Below are positions 62,189 through 64,000 of a stretch of 64,000 bases of DNA, piece after piece. Positions within the stretch are counted from its first letter, which is position 1. Each line of letters begins with the position of its first letter. The translations under genes were made by a program, and so were the position numbers. The DNA comes from Grimontia kaedaensis (GTDB lineage: Bacteria > Pseudomonadota > Gammaproteobacteria > Enterobacterales > Vibrionaceae): the NCBI RefSeq assembly GCF_023746615.1, contig NZ_CP082276.1, forward strand, positions 868,001-932,000, written 5' to 3'. The notes under the pieces were generated by a model. That model did no database searches. It was given only the letters and a program-made list of their open reading frames with translations, and had not been told where the DNA came from.

Positions 62189-63724
62189 TCAGGCTAACGC
62201 CTCATGAATCCGCGCGTTAGTCGCAGACATACTTTTCAAAGCCACTGGCGCAGAAATCAGCGTCGTGGCTATCAACAACGAAACTGGCACTGCTGTAATC
62301 ACGATAAATGACTGCAACGCCGCCAAGCCACCGTTTCCAGCAGTTAGCAATACGGCTGCAACCACACCCAACATCACTGCCCAAAACAGTCGCTGATACT
62401 TCGATGGTTTCGCATCTTCGGACGTGACGACAGCAATGGAATACGCCATGGAATCACCCGTTGTCGCCACAAAGGTAGTAGTTAGGATCAGGAAAGCAGG
62501 CACCAATATAAACTGAAGTGGAAGTTGCTGAAGCGTCGCAATCAATACACCGGGTAAACCCGTGCTTTCTATTGCGCCGGATATCGCGCCCGGATTGGTC
62601 AGCTCAAAGAAGATGCCCGTACCGCCCAGTGCAGTAAACCAGAAGTTGGTCACGATTGGAGACCCAACTGCCACAGCAAGGATCAACACGCGAATACTCC
62701 TGCCACGAGAGATCTTCGCAATGAAAATCGCCATCATAGGCGCGAAGCCAATGAACCATCCCCAAAAAAACCACGTCCAGTTGGTCATCCAAGCTGCTTT
62801 TTCAGTATCCAGACTCATCGAAGAAAAGTGCTCTAGATAACTACCAAATGCGGTGACAAAAGAACCGAAGATGAAAGACGTCGGCCCCAATGCTAATACA
62901 AATAGAAGCAATGCCAAGGCGCCAAGTACATTGAGTTTAGAAAGCCACTGAAGCCCCTTATCCATTCCGGTAAAAGCAGACAGCGAGTAAATGGCTACAA
63001 CCGCCATAAGAATCATCACTTGTGTGCTCATGGTGTTTTCGATGCCAAATAAAGCTTCAATGCTGAAACCCAGTTGGCTAGCCAAAAACCCGATTGGACC
63101 GATCGTACCCGCTGCCACACCGACAATAGAACAAGCATCTACTAACGCACCAAACCAATGCTTTTCAAAACGCTCACCAAATAAAGGATAAAGCAATGCA
63201 CGGGGTCTTAGCTTCAGTCCCTTTTCATAGTGGGCATGCATGAGAACAATTGTCGCTAGGGTGCCCAACACAGCCCAAGCAAGAAATCCCCAATGAAGAA
63301 AGCTCTGACTCAACGCAGCAGTCGCTGCGGCTTCAGTGTGCTGTTCAACGCCAGAATAGGAAGGAGAAGGTGAAAGGAAGTGATACACAGGTTCAGCAGC
63401 CGACCAAAATACGCCACCACCAGCCAATAAGGTACACATGATCATCGAGATCCAACGAAACGCGCTGATATCCGGTTTACTTTGGTGACCGAGCTTCATC
63501 TTTCCATAAGGGGAACAAGCAATGACGAGCGCCAATGCGAGATTCGCTACCATCAACCATTGCCAGAATGCGCCAAACTCTTCAGCTGCGAAACCAAACA
63601 TATTGTTGATAGTCTTGGAGAAAAGCGACATGTCTATCATCGCCGCTAAAAGGAACAGAGCAAAAAAGCTAATGGTTAAAGTCGATACCAGCTTTTCAGC
63701 TTTAAATAGAGAAGTAAAAGTCAT
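62189..63724 (-). CDS. BCCT-family betaine/carnitine/choline transporter
   Basis: 511 residues with about 12 helices. The BCCT signature is present: GGGVFWSAAEPVYHF (near the aromatic substrate box), WMTNWTWFFWGWFIGFAPMMAIFIAKISRGRSIR (helix 8 region with the Trp cage) and LGGTGIFFEL. BCCT proteins import trimethylammonium compounds such as glycine betaine, choline or carnitine, often as osmoprotectants. GAGAG lies before the ATG. It is convergent with the molybdenum operon; the substrate is unknown, and a link to a quaternary amine oxidised by the hydroxylase is only a possibility. Confidence 0.93.
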   Translation of the reverse strand: MTFTSLFKAEKLVSTLTISFFALFLLAAMIDMSLFSKTINNMFGFAAEEFGAFWQWLMVANLALALVIACSPYGKMKLGHQSKPDISAFRWISMIMCTLLAGGGVFWSAAEPVYHFLSPSPSYSGVEQHTEAAATAALSQSFLHWGFLAWAVLGTLATIVLMHAHYEKGLKLRPRALLYPLFGERFEKHWFGALVDACSIVGVAAGTIGPIGFLASQLGFSIEALFGIENTMSTQVMILMAVVAIYSLSAFTGMDKGLQWLSKLNVLGALALLLFVLALGPTSFIFGSFVTAFGSYLEHFSSMSLDTEKAAWMTNWTWFFWGWFIGFAPMMAIFIAKISRGRSIRVLILAVAVGSPIVTNFWFTALGGTGIFFELTNPGAISGAIESTGLPGVLIATLQQLPLQFILVPAFLILTTTFVATTGDSMAYSIAVVTSEDAKPSKYQRLFWAVMLGVVAAVLLTAGNGGLAALQSFIVITAVPVSLLIATTLISAPVALKSMSATNARIHEALA

Positions 63725-63919
63725 TGTGCTCTCACATTGTGTGTGAGGGGCGGCACCTTAGCAAAATCATAATGTGATATCTATCACTTTTATTTGAGAT
63801 CTAATATTTAGCGTTACATTTTCAGGTGATTCAATATCACCTCCCAATTCTATAAGCATCTGTTTTTATTAAGTCACACATCAAATAGACCATAAGCAAT
63901 CGTTATCAACACTAAACAA

Positions 63920-63964
63920 ATACCCAAACAACCTGAAGATGCAGAATTCAGGCCGTTTGGGTAT
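63920..63964. repeat. Intergenic palindromic repeat (copy 2)
   Basis: ATACCCAAAC (63920-63929) pairs with GTTTGGGTAT (63955-63964); inside, CCTGAA pairs with TTCAGG around a GATGCAGAA loop. Similar ATACCCAA...GATGCA units recur in vibrio intergenic DNA, as I recall. The arms match the element at 37714-37788. Confidence 0.65.
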
Positions 63965-64000
63965 ATGAGGTGTTCGGTAATAGGTTGAATAGTGGTTGAA

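Noticed and set aside
1..64000. CRISPR arrays, insertion sequences, prophage or integron cassettes
   Set aside because: No regularly spaced direct repeats, transposase or integrase frames, or att-like duplications were seen.

Overview
The window looks like chromosomal DNA of a marine gammaproteobacterium, most likely Vibrionaceae (a Grimontia/Enterovibrio/Photobacterium-like member is my best guess; this is inferred from gene content and protein similarity, not from a marker gene). Genes are densely packed on both strands, with many textbook intrinsic terminators. I see no prophage, insertion sequence, CRISPR array, rRNA or tRNA gene. Most of the window reads as core or housekeeping sequence.

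Layout. 1-6135: a partial DUF523 (YbgA-type) gene behind TGTACA-type operators that resemble those of B12-photoreceptor MerR regulators, an SbmA-like transporter, and two divergent cyclic-di-GMP genes (EAL; degenerate GGDEF-EAL). 6171-13601: small conserved genes (yaeQ, GIY-YIG, yceH, bactofilin, DUF3069-like), a 5'-nucleotidase lipoprotein, parvulin, dCMP deaminase and the Na+/H+ antiporter NhaD with a structured leader. 14352-17827: a PF04392-type three-gene ABC importer and an RhtB/LysE exporter. 17901-25903: ravA-viaA, sseA, an LpxR-like lipid A deacylase, a Nudix hydrolase, an HD-GYP phosphodiesterase and DUF3010. 26054-28283: alkylation response (an Ada-type regulator fused to an eroded AlkA domain, then ogt) and a GNAT protein. 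28296-33484: pdsO/pdsR/pdsS, the regulatory part of the proteobacterial dedicated sortase system with no sortase or target in sight, then two glutathione transferases. 33532-41890: small regulators, a methyltransferase, a PAS-GGDEF cyclase, a double-cupin protein, the cold-shock helicase DeaD, and a GAF protein with a degenerate GGDEF domain. 42128-49971: RNase II, a candidate small RNA, DUF1127/LysR, an NlpC/P60 lipoprotein, an SDR, folM-folX (tetrahydromonapterin), cytochrome b561-YceI behind a possible Fur box. 50155-56677: M20 amidohydrolase, GPH-type symporter with a LacI-type operator, aroG with a TyrR-type box, a solitary cobQ, and a small outer-membrane barrel. 56722-63724: an AraC regulator divergent from a molybdenum hydroxylase operon (2Fe-2S subunit, molybdopterin subunit, XdhC, MocA-like), then a BCCT transporter.

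Themes. Five cyclic-di-GMP proteins lie in 41 kb: one EAL, one EAL with a dead GGDEF, one HD-GYP, one intact GGDEF with an inhibitory site, and one GGDEF that has lost its motif. Several loci match stress or environmental sensing: light, alkylation, cold, sodium and envelope state. The best leads for undescribed biology are the orphan sortase-control system, the Ada protein with a decayed glycosylase domain, two promoter-plus-hairpin candidate noncoding RNAs (23839-23927 and the minus-strand 44203-44431), the nhaD leader, and a molybdenum hydroxylase of unknown substrate. All functional calls rest on recognised motifs and recalled family knowledge; no database search was run.
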